Both the position numbers and the translations under genes were made by a program. The notes under the pieces were generated by a model, which saw nothing but the letters and a program-made list of their open reading frames with translations, did no database searches and was not told the DNA's origin. A DNA stretch of 64,000 nt, taken from Eunapius fragilis (taxonomy: Eukaryota > Porifera > Demospongiae > Spongillida > Spongillidae). The stretch covers positions 24,831,036 to 24,895,035 of the forward strand of contig OY811971.1 in the NCBI GenBank assembly GCA_963681505.1, given 5' to 3'. Below, piece by piece: positions 1 to 11,460 of this stretch (the first letter of the stretch is position 1; every line of letters starts with the position of its first letter).

Positions 1-907
1 ATTAAGACATTGTCCCTTAATTCATTCAAGGGCCCGAGACTAGCTATTGGGCCCTAGCTAGCTAATATCTGCATGACTAGATGGAATGTAGCTGGGCTGC
101 TATGCTAATAGCACACTCTAAAATTTAAATAGAGTAAATGGTTGAGATAAATTCAGGAAAGGATTATAACCACGCGGACTACAAATTTTATCATGCTGAA
201 ATTGGGGACCCTTTTTGTACATATTCTCTAAACTGAATCGGAGATAAAATCAAGTAAAGAAAAACACTCTCCAATGATGAAAGCGGTGGTTAGATATAGA
301 AATTAGATGTATAGAGGATAGGAACAAGATTTTAGACAAAATCCTATATTTTGCACAACAAAAAAAATATTACGTAATTGAATTCATATAGAACTTGCAC
401 AATAAGCTTTAAAAAGTAAAAAATCTCCCTTGTACATCTGACAAATTACCTCATTCTGATCACAAAGGAGACTCGCTCTATTACACTGCTAACCATTCTG
501 GCCCTAACCCGTCAAGGACTTTCCCAGTAAAAATTTTTTTTGTCCAGGCAAGACCTTTATCAAAACATTTGCTTCACGATCTATAACCCAATCTACTGAA
601 ACAACAAAAGTGGTGAAAGTTTCATGCTTTGTTTGAAAAGCGTCTAGACGTTTTTTCTTCTCTTGTTCAGCTGTAAGTAAACTGCGTATGATGGGGCATC
701 TGGATGATTAACACGAAAGTCAAACAACGATAAAAGTCTCAGTTAAAAGTTTCAAATAACGTTAAGTCAAGACCACTTATGCGTATGTTATATATGAACC
801 ATGACCTGGCCTGGACTTCGATGTCAACGATGAAGAAGTTACGCAAGTGTTCGCCTATATAGGATGTCAATCATTTAGTGACGTAAACAATACACATTTT
901 CAGGTTG
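1..907. other. Intergenic, nothing recognised
   Basis: AT-rich sequence with short open frames only. I see no coding motif, RNA gene or repeat that I can name in this stretch. Confidence 0.5.
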
Positions 908-948
908 CAGTAGCGGATTTACGGGGTGGGGTGGGGGGGGGGGGGTGT

Positions 949-984
<36 letters not shown>

Positions 985-1123
985 AAGCCCTTTATTCATA
1001 GCAGGAAATTAGGCTATCTGCATTGATAGTTATCATTAACCCCCTCCCTCTTTAACTGCCACACCCCCTTCGTAAGTCCATAGATATTAGAGTACTCTAA
1101 TATCTATGGTAAGTCCGCCCCTG
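908..1123. mobile_element. hAT-like MITE with G and C homopolymers
   Basis: The left end reads CAGTAGCGGATTTACGGGG and the right end, read inward on the other strand, CAGGGGCGGACTTACC. They form imperfect terminal inverted repeats of the CAGGGGCGG type common in hAT elements. Inside are a run of about 14 G, then 32 C (950-981), and a perfect 24-bp palindrome centred near 1095. No 8-bp target duplication is visible, so the copy may be old or its ends slightly misplaced. Related ends occur at 27990-28213 and 63739. Confidence 0.5.
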
Positions 1124-2278
1124 CGCAGAAATGGTAACCCCCAAGCCTGACAGGTAAGAACCACTAGAACCATAAGATTTGTTAGTCTGGATGCTGGGAT
1201 GATCGAGGATGGGGGCTAGAGGGGAAGTTTCTATATTATGCGCGTGTCTTAGCACCGCGTGTTATTCGGCCGGGCTCGCACTATGGAAATTTCAGTCACC
1301 TTCCTCGACTCCTGATGTATGCACTACAGGCTCTTTAATCTTATCGCCGCGCGCCCATTTAGGCATGGCTTGAAGCTTCTTTTACTGTCAATGATCCTAG
1401 AACTTAGACTGATGTATGCTGGTATGTCATAACGAGCATACATGTTTTCGTAAGTTCGTTTGTACAATAAATGATAAACCACGCAAAAGACTGAATGAAA
1501 ACCGGTATAGACACAATGGGCTATAAGGGACTTTCCAAGGAGAAGACCCCACCATGCAATTTTGCAAATGCAGTATGATGGATATACCGTAAACCCGTAT
1601 ATTTACTTCTGATTTCAAGCAGCGCGGTTCTCCTCCACTAGAGGTTCAGGTTATATTGCTCCAGATCAATATCATGCAGTGCGGTAGTTTTGGCATTGCA
1701 TGCAGCCATCTTCTTTCAGTTTTGGATTTGCCAGAGGTATATTATCTCTGGATTCGCTGCATAGCACGCTCGGGCTCGGACATTTTCGTAACGATTTCAT
1801 GATTCTGGAGTAAGGCTTGAAACCTGTTAGTTTAGAAAATTCTAGTTATAATAGGTTATTAAAATTAAAAAAACCGGTCAGTTAAGGTGATTGTTCAAAA
1901 AATAACCGGTCGGTTATTGCCGGTTTAACAATTAATTATCACCCCATCAATTATTTATGCATAATCGATGGGACCAAGGGATAAACTAGCACAACCTTGG
2001 ACTTTGCCACATGGCAAGAAAGATGGTCCGCGGCGTACAACTAAGAATGTCGCGGATCCCCTTGTTGCTATTGTCCAGCAAAATCACCCTTCTGGATAGT
2101 TTATCCATGTCATGTTTTCAAGTTTTTGGATTTTCCGTGAACTCCAAAGAGTTTCTAGCAAATGATCCTTACACATCCAAAATTGGGCTATCCAGTGATT
2201 TGGATATGTGGAGCCATGAGCCTTCCCGTGTTCCCATGTACCCAAGTTTCTAGCGAGCCTCTTACGCATAGTGACAGC
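1124..2278. other. Intergenic, nothing recognised
   Basis: No coding motif is recognised. Short open frames here lack family resemblance or splice support. Confidence 0.4.
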
Positions 2279-2751
2279 CATGACTCCGAGGTGGGTGGTA
2301 CCATTGATATGGACTATTCATGACAAGGTCAGGCAGCCTCTGGGTGAGGCCAGAATGCATAGCCTCACCAGTCTACGATCCCGCCTGATGGGATTACATT
2401 ATCTCACTTCTCATTGTATGTGTGTTCAATGATGAAATAGCCATGTTACTAAGTTGGAAGGGGTCAATGACAAGGGCCAGACTAGGTTAGACAGTCTCTT
2501 GAGTGAGGTCCAGAATGCATAGCCCCACCGGGCCAGTACAAAGCTTCCCTGATGGGATTACAGTACCTGACTCACACAATTGTGTGTGTGGAATGATGAC
2601 ATAGCCATGGTCCTAAGGTGGGAGGGGCTATGACGATGTCAGACAGCTTCTCACTGGGTGATGTCTAGAATGCATATCCTCACTAGTTCTATGCTTCCCT
2701 TATGGGCCAGTATCTCCCATGTACATATGTGTGTGCAATGGTGTCCTAGCC
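2279..2751 (+). repeat. Tandem repeat, three units of about 163 bp
   Basis: Units begin near 2279, 2442 and 2605, and a fourth truncated start is near 2751. Each has, in order, a CATG..AAGGTGGGAGG-like start, a CAG(A)CAG..TCT segment, AGAATGCATAGCC, a GATGGGATTACA segment and a TGTGTGTG stretch before the next CATG. Units differ by many substitutions, so the array is old. No coding capacity is evident. Confidence 0.7.
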
Positions 2752-4262
2752 ATGGTTCAAGCCATTGATAGACTAGGTAGACATAGGGTACCTAGACAAG
2801 CTAAAACAGCAGATGGTTGGGTAGTTAGATACTGTAACAAGGCATGGTACCAAGAGAAGCAAAATTTAACTAGACAATCTTTATACTTATTGCAACAAGG
2901 TAAGGTGCTAAGACAAACTGTAAACTGTGACAAAGCAGGGTACCAAAACAGCAATATCCAAGACAAGCTAACAAGGTCTTTACCAGCTATATACTGGCAC
3001 ATTGACTCACGTATTATAGTATCTGAAAAATCGGTGTGGTAGTAAAAAAAAAAAGTTAATTGCATGCAGCATCCATGCTGCAATTGATGTGTCTCCTTGA
3101 AAACGATATTTGTGAATACTACATTGTTTTCGGCAAGCATCATGCAAGAAATTGATGAAGCAATCACAAAATAGTACCTCATTCCAGGAATCATCATTAT
3201 CATCGTCATCATCATCGTCATCATTACAGCACGGTGTGGAATTGTGATTTACTGTAAGTGAAGTATCCGCAGTTAATTAAGTAATTATTATATGCATGTA
3301 GATTATGCCTTATAAAGGCTAGCAAACTTTTTCAAGACCATTCAGTTTGAGAATATTAAATTTAAGGTGGTAGGCACCACCTATCAGTTTGAAAACGATT
3401 TCCGCATCATACAAACTGTCTCCATTCAGTGATAAAGCATATATTCAGTGCGTAATGTTAGCGCATTTTAGAGCCATGTCAATTTATATTAATTCAATTC
3501 ATAACCTTTATTTTCTCATACCAGGCAGCTATATTTAATTTGAGTATACTAAAAAAACGCTTCAAATCGTTGAGTATAGATTTTGACAAATATGTGTTAC
3601 ATCTGAACTACGTCTGATCTCAATGCACGCGAGCTGTGCTATATATTATTTTCACAGCAAAAGAGCATTTCCAATTTTTTTGACTTAAAACTAACACATC
3701 ACTACAGGCGAATCATCGTTAAGTATCGCAATTTCCGATATTCAAAGCGTCACAGCAATTGATTTTAGTATTATCAGCCATTTTGGGGGCGCATTTCACT
3801 ACAATTATTATTGGGGGCAATACTTAGCGTCCATTTTGGAACCTGAACAATGTAACCTTTTACAACATTTGTTATACTACGCATGCTGAAGCGTAAATTA
3901 AGATGGACACACCGTTACGACGACAAACTTTGAGAGTGTAAATCTCACTGGTAGCGTGGGCTTTTGAATGAAAAACAACATTTTTCGTAGTTCAAATATT
4001 ATGGTCCTTAATATTTATTTCGTGAAATACGTTGAATTGACATTGAATCAGTGTTCTGACCATGTAACCTGAAGCCATTATGTCTTCTTGCACATGCGCA
4101 ATTTGGAGTATTTAACACTTTCACCACGTGTTCTGAGTCACTTCTTTTTCTCTGGTTTTAGCGTACACTAGCTGTAGTTGTTAGCTGATTTATAGTTGTG
4201 CCTGTACTGTGCCCTTTGATTCCCTGTAATCATATTCATTTGAAATCCTGATTTCATCCTGA
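2752..4262. other. Intergenic; open frame 2719-3042 judged non-coding
   Basis: The first 300 bases are an internally repetitive stretch with recurring GGTACC and ACAAGG words that happens to stay open on both strands. Beyond it lie AT-rich sequence and a short (ATC)n-like run near 3190-3225. Nothing else is recognised. Confidence 0.4.
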
Positions 4263-4307
4263 TTTCCGAGAAAACACGACAATCAGATTTCGTCAAAACT
4301 GGAACTA

Positions 4308-4751
4308 ATGATATCTGGATTAGCAAAAGGCAGTGTTCTGGTGGCTGCGGTAAATACGGGTGTGACAAGAAGCGTTGCTGCGATGACAAGTGTGCTTAAA
4401 TTATCCAAACTAACAGCAGTCACAGCTAAGGGCGCTTCAGCGGTTGTTATTCAAAGTTCATTCACTCATTCTGTATTTAAATCCAAAGCAATGACCTCGT
4501 CCATCACGCGCAAGCTGGGGGTTTGGTGCACCGTTCTAAGCATTCATATAGACATCTACACCCTGCTGAATGACATTCATAAATACAATGATGGCTTGCA
4601 CAACTGCGAGATGGTTAGTGTAATGGATAAGATGATACGTGAGCTACATCAACATCGTGATGAAGAGAAAAGAAAGTTTGACGAATGTATAGAAAATTTC
4701 AAGAAACAATTGAGCAACTGGAACAACGAATTGAAGAAGTACATACTCTGA
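4308..4751 (+). CDS. Possible apolipoprotein-L-like exon (147 residues)
   Basis: A 147-residue open frame, open upstream to 4263. The first 70 residues are small and hydrophobic (Ala, Val, Ser, Thr-rich with two GxxS/A patterns), as in membrane-inserting segments. Near residues 70-85 comes LGVWCTVLSIHIDIYTLL, followed by an amphipathic, charged helix to the end (DKMIRELHQHRDEEKRKFDE). Hydrophobic-then-IDIYTL-then-coiled-coil resembles the C-terminal region of invertebrate apolipoprotein-L-like proteins; this is from memory of the family. An intron acceptor is possible near 4160, so an upstream exon may exist. No promoter or polyA signal was identified. It could also be an unrelated orphan or a gene relic. 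Confidence 0.4.
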   Translation: MISGLAKGSVLVAAVNTGVTRSVAAMTSVLKLSKLTAVTAKGASAVVIQSSFTHSVFKSKAMTSSITRKLGVWCTVLSIHIDIYTLLNDIHKYNDGLHNCEMVSVMDKMIRELHQHRDEEKRKFDECIENFKKQLSNWNNELKKYIL

Positions 4752-7477
4752 AAGTGAAGTATTGAACCTGTGTGCACACGTAGTTGAAGCAATGTAGGCT
4801 TGTAGCAGTAACGTAAGAAAACACATTGACCAAATTAGTTTTCACATCACTGAGTGTTTCATTAGCTAAAGCATGCAGTAACATCGTCATGTATAATGAA
4901 AAGTTTACATATGAAGGAGTATACAATAATAGATCACACACAGCAAACCCTACCAATCAGGACAGTATACATCACATGATGCACCAATTGCAATGGAGCA
5001 ATGACGGTGTCTATATTTAGGGTTTAATTCGTATTTTCAATCGTTTCAGATGCCCAGTCTATACACCCTATCGTGACAGTGTCCTGATGGTACCCATTCC
5101 CTGCGACCTACTTTATAATACGGAAACAGTGACAGGCTTACTTTGTTCAAGTTCGCAAATTTTTTCCTCTGCACGTCGCGCACATTACAACTTTGTACAT
5201 GTAAACCAAAGTGTCATTGTAATAGTAAGGGTGATATACTCGTCATAAAAAATGCATGCAGAGCTGCATCGGGCCTCTAGTATACACCCTGTCTGAAGAG
5301 AAAATCGTTTGAAGCGCAACAGCAACGGAGAACGCCAGGTGTGTTTCTTAAAATAATGTTTCTGATACATGGGTCCGTTGAGAAATGCATATCAAATTCA
5401 CCCAAAGCACATATGAGTAATGCTAAACACTACACATTTAGCTATAGTCATAGCTAGGGCATGTTGTGTTGTAAAAGTCTAGTGATCTTTTTTCTCAATG
5501 TGTACGCGCGTTTAGATAATGTAAATACGGTAGGGAAGCCCCATCCCCAATGAATATAAGTACGCCCATAGTAGAATGGTACGCCCAAAGCCGCTCCCCC
5601 AAACTGGTCTTTAGTTTCCCGTCCACCGCCCACCCTCCTCGAGAACATGATGACAGTGGAGGCGAAGCGTCCTTATCATCCACACAAGGCGATAATCATT
5701 CATCGTACAGTACCAGTGATTTATGAATAATCTGGGTGCCCAGACCCACATCAGTGACATCACAGCTCAAGGTTGAAGTCCATGCATCCTTGCAAAGCGC
5801 ATACCAATAAATTTTAGTTCCACATGCACAACATTTTATACCTTAAATTTTTACCGATAAAGTTTTTCTTTCTCGGCTAGTCAATTCCTAAATGGCGCAG
5901 GTTATTAAGGATGAGCGGATGATTTATTAAAGTTGACATGTACAATAATACAATATTTTAGACCATCACGCGGACGGGTAACTGCCTAAAGAGTTTGGAA
6001 TGGCGAACACATTGCAGAGTCGGTGAGAAATAAAACGTATCGTGAACCGGCTTAGAAATGATGAGAGGTCCCATGAAATTTTTTAAATGCTACACATACC
6101 CAGCTGTTGTAGCAACAGAAAATAATGGATAGGAGACGATTGAAACTGGCCCAATATATAAGGTAGTATAGTTCATGCACTTGATACAATGAAATGAAAT
6201 AACACCTCAATCAGCTGGTAAAGCTCGTCCTATTATCATAGATTAAATAAGACTACGTATCGGGGATTAGAAGCGGATCAGGTGGGTAATTCATTGTAAT
6301 GCTAAGCTTAGTGAGCTGCCAAACGAGTGTGTGAGTCCCAAAAAAAAAATGGGGAGGTGAAATGCTGCGGCTTCATACACAACTCTGTCGACCTCGAGGT
6401 TTCAGATGTGTATATTGTTTAGAAAACATCATAATTACGTAACGCATTAATTGAAGTGCATGGAGGGGGAGGGGGGGGGGGTTTCAATATGAAATAAGTT
6501 GCATATCCAGAAATGGTCCATACATAGGCGGTCATCTAGCTATTTTCACGTTACTAGTGGTAGGATCACGCCCAAATCGGTCTCTGTGTCGACTTCCGGT
6601 CCCAAATCGGTCTCTGTATTGGTCTCTGTGTCATTTGCTCTATGTCAGCTGTTGCGACGTACGTACAATTTGAGGGCACGAGACGGAGACAATATACTGA
6701 TTCAATTTGGAATACTTCTTGCAATTATGGAAGCCGATTTTTAAATTGGAAGACCTAGCTTTTTATAGTTCTTCTTCTATGAACTGACTATATGGTTCTC
6801 TCTTGGCAAATTATTAAATCGTAAAGGCGTTGACACAAATGCTCGTGGAATGTTGTAATGAGAAACGCTCCCATTGACTACCTGTACATTGAGGACAATG
6901 TTATGACAATCCTAGGGAAGCGACTTCTTAAAATACAGCGACCCCACTAAAAATCATGGCAAATGTAGTGCACTAACAATCCCTCATGGCAAAATCTGAA
7001 AATCTGGTGTGCTTGGTATTGAAGTACCCTGTGGGAAAATATACGGTATATTCGGTGGTTCGCAAAACCGCGAATTAATCATATTTTCCCTTTGACCGCT
7101 CAATTTCTGGATATGAAAAAAAGCATATGCTAGGTCCCTATACACCGACCAAGTGTGTATGTAGATATGTGCAAGACCAGTTCCAGGATACCTTTTTAAA
7201 TGTGACCATTCAAGACTGAAAACCTACTAATATTCATCATAAAATAGCATACTAAAGGTAAAGCAAAACATTGCAATGCCTGTAATAGCTATGTATAATT
7301 AATATACATACATTGTTCACTATTGTGTTCTTTTGAGGAGGTCTCGCATTATGTTTGGTGAAACCGTGCAGGTCGACGGAGTTTAGGAACAGGAGATGGA
7401 TTTGGAATGGCCTTGTCATCGTCGTCTTTCTTTCGGTATTACAATTACCTCGCCTCAGAGGAAGTATATCGAACTGT
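4752..7477. other. Intergenic, nothing recognised
   Basis: Several short open frames occur but none shows a known motif or consistent splice signals. A short duplicated segment containing CCCAAATCGGTCTCTGT lies at 6568-6630, and a G run at 6469-6481. Confidence 0.4.
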
Positions 7478-8100
7478 CTAGTGGTATTGGAGCAGGTACC
7501 GAATTGTCTGCTGGTCTTCGATTTTGCCAATGGATGAGTGTTGTCCTGTAAATAACTTTCGCTTGAAATTGTGTTTGAAAGTCGGGCTAAGGGATTGCTT
7601 GCTGATTGCATTGGCTCGATCGCGAAATTCAGTGTTGTCTTCACTGGGTGATAATTTAGGGGATATCTCCGGTAACGGATTGTTCTTTTGATCTGGAGGT
7701 TGACGATTGTGGGCGGGGGTGGAATATACGGCACGTGAGGGAGGTTCTGTGACGCCGGTGTTTTCAACTGCATGTAAAATATAATAAAAGCAGTGTTACA
7801 CTCAAACACATTCGCGCACTGCATGCATTCGCGTCTTACCGTATTCAATGCCGGCGCTGTTTTTTACGTCATTGTACAGTGATTCCTCTATCACAGCGCT
7901 CTCTAGACCATCATTGGACGGATGGAAGAATTCTGACTCTTTGGAGCGGGCAAGGAGATATACAATACACGATATCCTATAATATCCCAATGAGACACCT
8001 ATGCATACGGACATGGCTTACCATACTCCAGCTCAAGTGGTGCCACTTTGCAGATTCCCGCGGCGGACAGAACTAACAACCACATGCAAAAGGCCGCCAT
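7478..8100 (-). CDS. Tentative spliced membrane-protein gene (minus strand)
   Basis: Three candidate exons. Exon A (8100 down to 8022) starts MAAFCMWLLVLSAAG, a good signal peptide, and ends at TATG|GTAAGC. Exon B (about 7998 or 7976 down to 7840) reads ISCIVYLLARSKESEFF then an acidic Ser/Tyr-containing stretch, like the end of a transmembrane helix followed by a cytoplasmic tail, and ends GAATACG|GTAAGA. Exon C (7767 down to 7478) follows a pyrimidine-rich acceptor ending CATGCAG, continues in phase with exon B, and gives about 97 polar, Pro/Ser-rich residues to a TAG stop. The B-C join is consistent. The A-B join is not: the in-frame acceptor would need a 23-nt intron, while the 45-nt intron shifts frame. 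Exon A may belong to another transcript, or an error may be present. No family is recognised. Confidence 0.4.
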
Positions 8101-8280
8101 ATTACACGCTGTGCGATGCGAGTGTTGGACGCGTTGAGCTGGAGAGAACACGGGCATCCCCTCTCCCCCATGGACCCCCACCCTCCTCCCTTCCCCATAT
8201 AAACAGGATGCCTACCGCCTGGTCGTTCCTGGTGACCCTCTGCCAGGAAGCACGCAAGCATTGTGTTGGCAATCACGCGG

Positions 8281-8511
8281 ATCTCATATACAATATTTAC
8301 CTGTATCGGAACCTGCCGAAGCAAGCTCCATATAGGATTCGTGGTCGGGTAATGACTGAAGTCATTAAAAAACGAGGGACGACCGCGTGAAATTGCGCCG
8401 GTGAATGGAATTATTTCCATCTTTGTCGCTTTCGAACGATAATACAAATATACGAACAGTTTAGCGATGGTTCTGTGTCATAACAGCGTGCGCTTTTAGG
8501 GAACAAACATG
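8281..8511 (-). repeat. Dispersed repeat with terminal hairpin (copy 1)
   Basis: At 8308-8329 a 9-bp stem with a 4-nt loop is flanked by CCATATAGGATT and, about 20 bases on, TCATTAAAAAACG, as in the copies at 31014, 37702, 41034 and 47862. On the minus strand the two stem mismatches become G-T wobbles. A second segment, 8404-8511, matches 50641-50740. Confidence 0.6.
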
Positions 8512-8545
8512 TTCGTGCCCACGTGTCGTACTCGGCCCAACTATT

Positions 8546-8652
8546 ACTTTTCTTTCTCCTCCTTCTCCTCTTCCCTTCCCCACCCCTCCCTCTCCCCTTC
8601 TTCTCTCCCTCCCCCCTCGCCCCTCCTCATCCTACTCCTCCTGCTCCTGCTG
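8546..8652 (+). repeat. Polypyrimidine tract of about 105 bp
   Basis: Almost uninterrupted C and T (CTTTTCTTTCTCC... to TCCTCCTGCTCCTGC). It is a low-complexity homopyrimidine-homopurine tract; no gene function is inferred. Confidence 0.75.
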
Positions 8653-8744
8653 ATATCGATGTGCTTGTAGAAGGCTAGGGTGGGAAAGAGGAAAGCCAGT
8701 GGTGTTTGACATCACTGTTATTTATCCTGCCCAGCCTTTCTAGT

Positions 8745-8925
8745 CAGTTGACTAGGTGGCTGCAGAAACTCGAAAGCACATAGCCAATGACAAATAGTGC
8801 CAAGAGTTGGGTTGGGCATGTGTTCCCATTGCATACGATAATTGGGGTCAAGAGGCAAAGCATGCAGACATTCCTCGCGATTGGCATCTCGTCTGGTTAC
8901 TGTCTGCTCACAACCAAAGTCTAAT
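8745..8925 (+). pseudogene. Fragment of RLE-type non-LTR retrotransposon C-terminus
   Basis: Translation contains CQELGWACVPIA followed by YDNWGQEA. This matches the CQELGWVCVPLAVE..YG.WG segment of the copies at 14.7-15.2 kb and 57.0-58.3 kb, which are on the minus strand. Stop codons and the short length make it a dead fragment. Confidence 0.6.
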
Positions 8926-8984
8926 GTCTAAAAAGAGGATATTTTTTGTCTTTTAGAAAACAGACAATACATGTATCTGTTTGT

Positions 8985-9185
8985 TCCAGTTGTTATAGGA
9001 CCAATTTTGGCGACAAAAAGTGGTCTGGCCGGTGACATGGGATAATCGGCACCCCCAACAATTGGCACCCCCCCCCCCCCCCCCCCCCCCTCCCGTTCCA
9101 AATATCCTAGGATTCTTGCCACCCCCATTCTATATTTCCTACGGGATTTTTGGCATCCATTATAGGATTTTCGGTACCCTTGATC
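8985..9185. repeat. GGCACCCCC-type repeat with 23-C run
   Basis: Recurring words (GGCACCCCC, TCCTAGGATT, GGGATTTTTGGCA) flank 23 C residues at 9068-9090. The segment 12640-12800 carries the same words in the opposite orientation (GGGGGTGCCAAAATTCCTAG). It is a dispersed repeat of unknown class. Confidence 0.5.
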
Positions 9186-9985
9186 GTGTTTGAGGCGATA
9201 AAAGTTGATTAGTAGTGTGATTGGAGCGAGACGACGGAAAAGAGGGCAGAATACGAAAAGTATGTATAAGATATAACTATAAACTACATCGCACGTGGGA
9301 GCTACCCTCAGGATGCAACTAAACAAGACAAGTGTGCCATTCACAAAGAGCAAACTAAGCAGTATCGAGTGCAAGATGGAAGTATTTCTAGCCAGGATTA
9401 TCAAAGGATGTGAGATGCTGGGTAAGTTATTTATCTGGTCATTTAAACCGTGTTTTCTCTGTTTAAAAATTATTTCTGCGTATACCAGGTGCACCATTGT
9501 GATCAATTTCAGAACCCTGTCCCTTGCATCAGGGCACCCATGACGAAGAATAAGTTCCACTTAGAAAAATAATCTGTCACAACTATCACATACTTGTTAC
9601 CATTTGTGCTTACTGAGGTTTTATAATCAGGTTTGTCACACATAAATTATGAAGCTAATGTAACACTTCAGTGCTCTGAAACATATAGCTGCTTGAAAAT
9701 TTAGTTCAAACATAGATATAGCATCTATGGTGCAAACCTTGCATCTCTATGAGGTAATCTGTGCATAATAATTACTCTGAAAATAACTTTTACAAGAAAC
9801 AAAATTTGTAATTGGTTAAAAAATTAAGGTCCCTTTGCGCAGTAATGATTCGAAATAGTTATATATTATAATTATTTATTTTAGTGTAACTGATACATCA
9901 TTGTATTTTACATGATCAGCTATATGTACATCAAGGCTTAATGCTGTAATTAATTCAATTGTAAGGCTGTTAATCATCTTCTGAA
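9186..9985. other. Intergenic, nothing recognised
   Basis: AT-rich sequence with short open frames on both strands, none with a recognisable motif. Confidence 0.4.
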
Positions 9986-9989
9986 GTTA

Positions 9990-10950
9990 ACAGGCACTGA
10001 GCACAGAGTTGCTGGTGCATATCATCCGCAGACAAATGGATTGACAAAGAGGTCGAACCAAACACTAAAAGGTTCCCTGATTCAAGTTAAATGACAAAAA
10101 AATGACTGGGAAGATCATATTGAGAAAATCATGTTTAGCTACAGATATGAAACATCTCTATTTGCAACATAAATATGATTATTTACAGGGTATCCATTCA
10201 TGTTTCTACAGGCTATATACCGCATTTTTTCAAATGGAGGCTAAGCTCCTGGAGGTGGAAAGTGTTGTGGGTGGTAGCTCATTGCCACCAATTCTTACAG
10301 AACCTGAGCATCTGAAACATATTGATGCTCTCATCAATCTTCAGGAACAATATCGTGCCAAAGCTACACAGAATATTCTCTGTGCACAAACCATGCAGAC
10401 AGAAGCTACACTATGATTAAAAAAAACACTACATGAATTCTATGATTAAGGTGGGCGACAAGGTGTTGAAGTCCAGTGCCGGCAAGGAATAGGCACAGAA
10501 TGGGAGGCAAATTAGAGAAACCATGGCTTGGTGTTTACATTATTCAAAATGACCAGGGCAAGGGTCTGAAAACATTGGAGGGAAAACCATTAAAGCATAC
10601 AATGCTCGCCTTAAGTGTTTTCTTGATCCAGTAGTTGAAGACAACATTGTGGATGAAGTTGACAACAGTGACAGTGAGTGTGCAGGTGAACAAGAGGCAG
10701 CTGATGGAAAAGGTGTGGGTGACAGTAATACCATGAAGAAAATGATAATGACAAGGTGCAAGGACGTCAGAATGAAGAAAAGCGAACTTGCAGTCCAGAG
10801 CAGCGTATAGAATACTTGAACCTTAAACCTGTATCTGTAGTCGGGGAGCAGTTGTATTTTCCGAACATTTTATGTCTATGGAGGTCAGGAGCATGTACAT
10901 CATATTATGAAGCCAAAGAAGATGATGAATACTTCGATGCAAATTCTAGC
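9990..10950 (+). pseudogene. Decayed Ty3/gypsy integrase, C-terminal half
   Basis: The translation in shifting frames gives AYHPQTNGL then a NQTLK-like segment (integrase core after the second catalytic Asp), DWEDHIEKIMFSYR, SIHVSTGY.PHF (the S.H.STGY.PF motif), and further on KVGDKVLK, a LEKPWLG.YII-like stretch and LKCFLDP, the usual order of a gypsy-type integrase C-terminal region. In-frame stops and several frameshifts are present. An acidic, Asp/Glu-rich tail continues to about 10950. No long terminal repeats were found nearby, so this is an isolated remnant. A second remnant lies at 12985-13640 and holds the N-terminal half. Confidence 0.75.
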
Positions 10951-11220
10951 TGATTTTTCTAATGTTGTGATGCACTCTATTATTGATATTTAACCTCTAC
11001 AGAATGCAGAACTGGATCTGCAGCAAGAGGAATACGCATTCAGATGTCTCTCTATGGATAGACGTCCATGAATTTTATGGTAATTTCCATTCCAAGTCCC
11101 GGGTGGAAGTTTTATTGTTGTCAATGAAAACCTGCAAGCTGAATTTGCTGAATTCAAAGGGAAGTACTATCATACATTGGAACTACGCATTGCTTGGTTA
11201 ATGTTTAATCTCCAGGGAAA

Positions 11221-11458
11221 AATCCTTATTTAAGGATGTCATTATCCTTAAATAAGGATCATCTTTTACATAGCACATTTTTGCTAACCAAGTAAGTAAG
11301 ATAAAATAAATGCTATTGGTCAAATGTATACTGATTAGCCACCATAACAAACTTTAAATGATGTCAATATGATCAATGTCCATGTGGTAAAACAGGGAGG
11401 AAGTGGCACATCCTTGTTTAAGGATGGACACCATCCTTAAATAAGGATCACAACAGTA
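11221..11458. repeat. Two short hairpins with CCTTATTTAAGGAT
   Basis: At 11226-11260 CCTTATTTAAGGAT and its reverse complement are separated by six bases. The same words recur at 11409-11450 (CCTTGTTTAAGGAT, ATCCTTAAATAAGG) about 180 bases on. They may be the ends of a small inverted-repeat element. Confidence 0.5.
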
Positions 11459-11460
11459 GA

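Noticed and set aside
2719..3042. 107-residue gene
   Set aside because: Repetitive sequence open on both strands, no motif, no promoter.
8928..9560. 210-residue minus-strand protein
   Set aside because: Passes through the poly-C repeat as a Gly run; no motif on either side.
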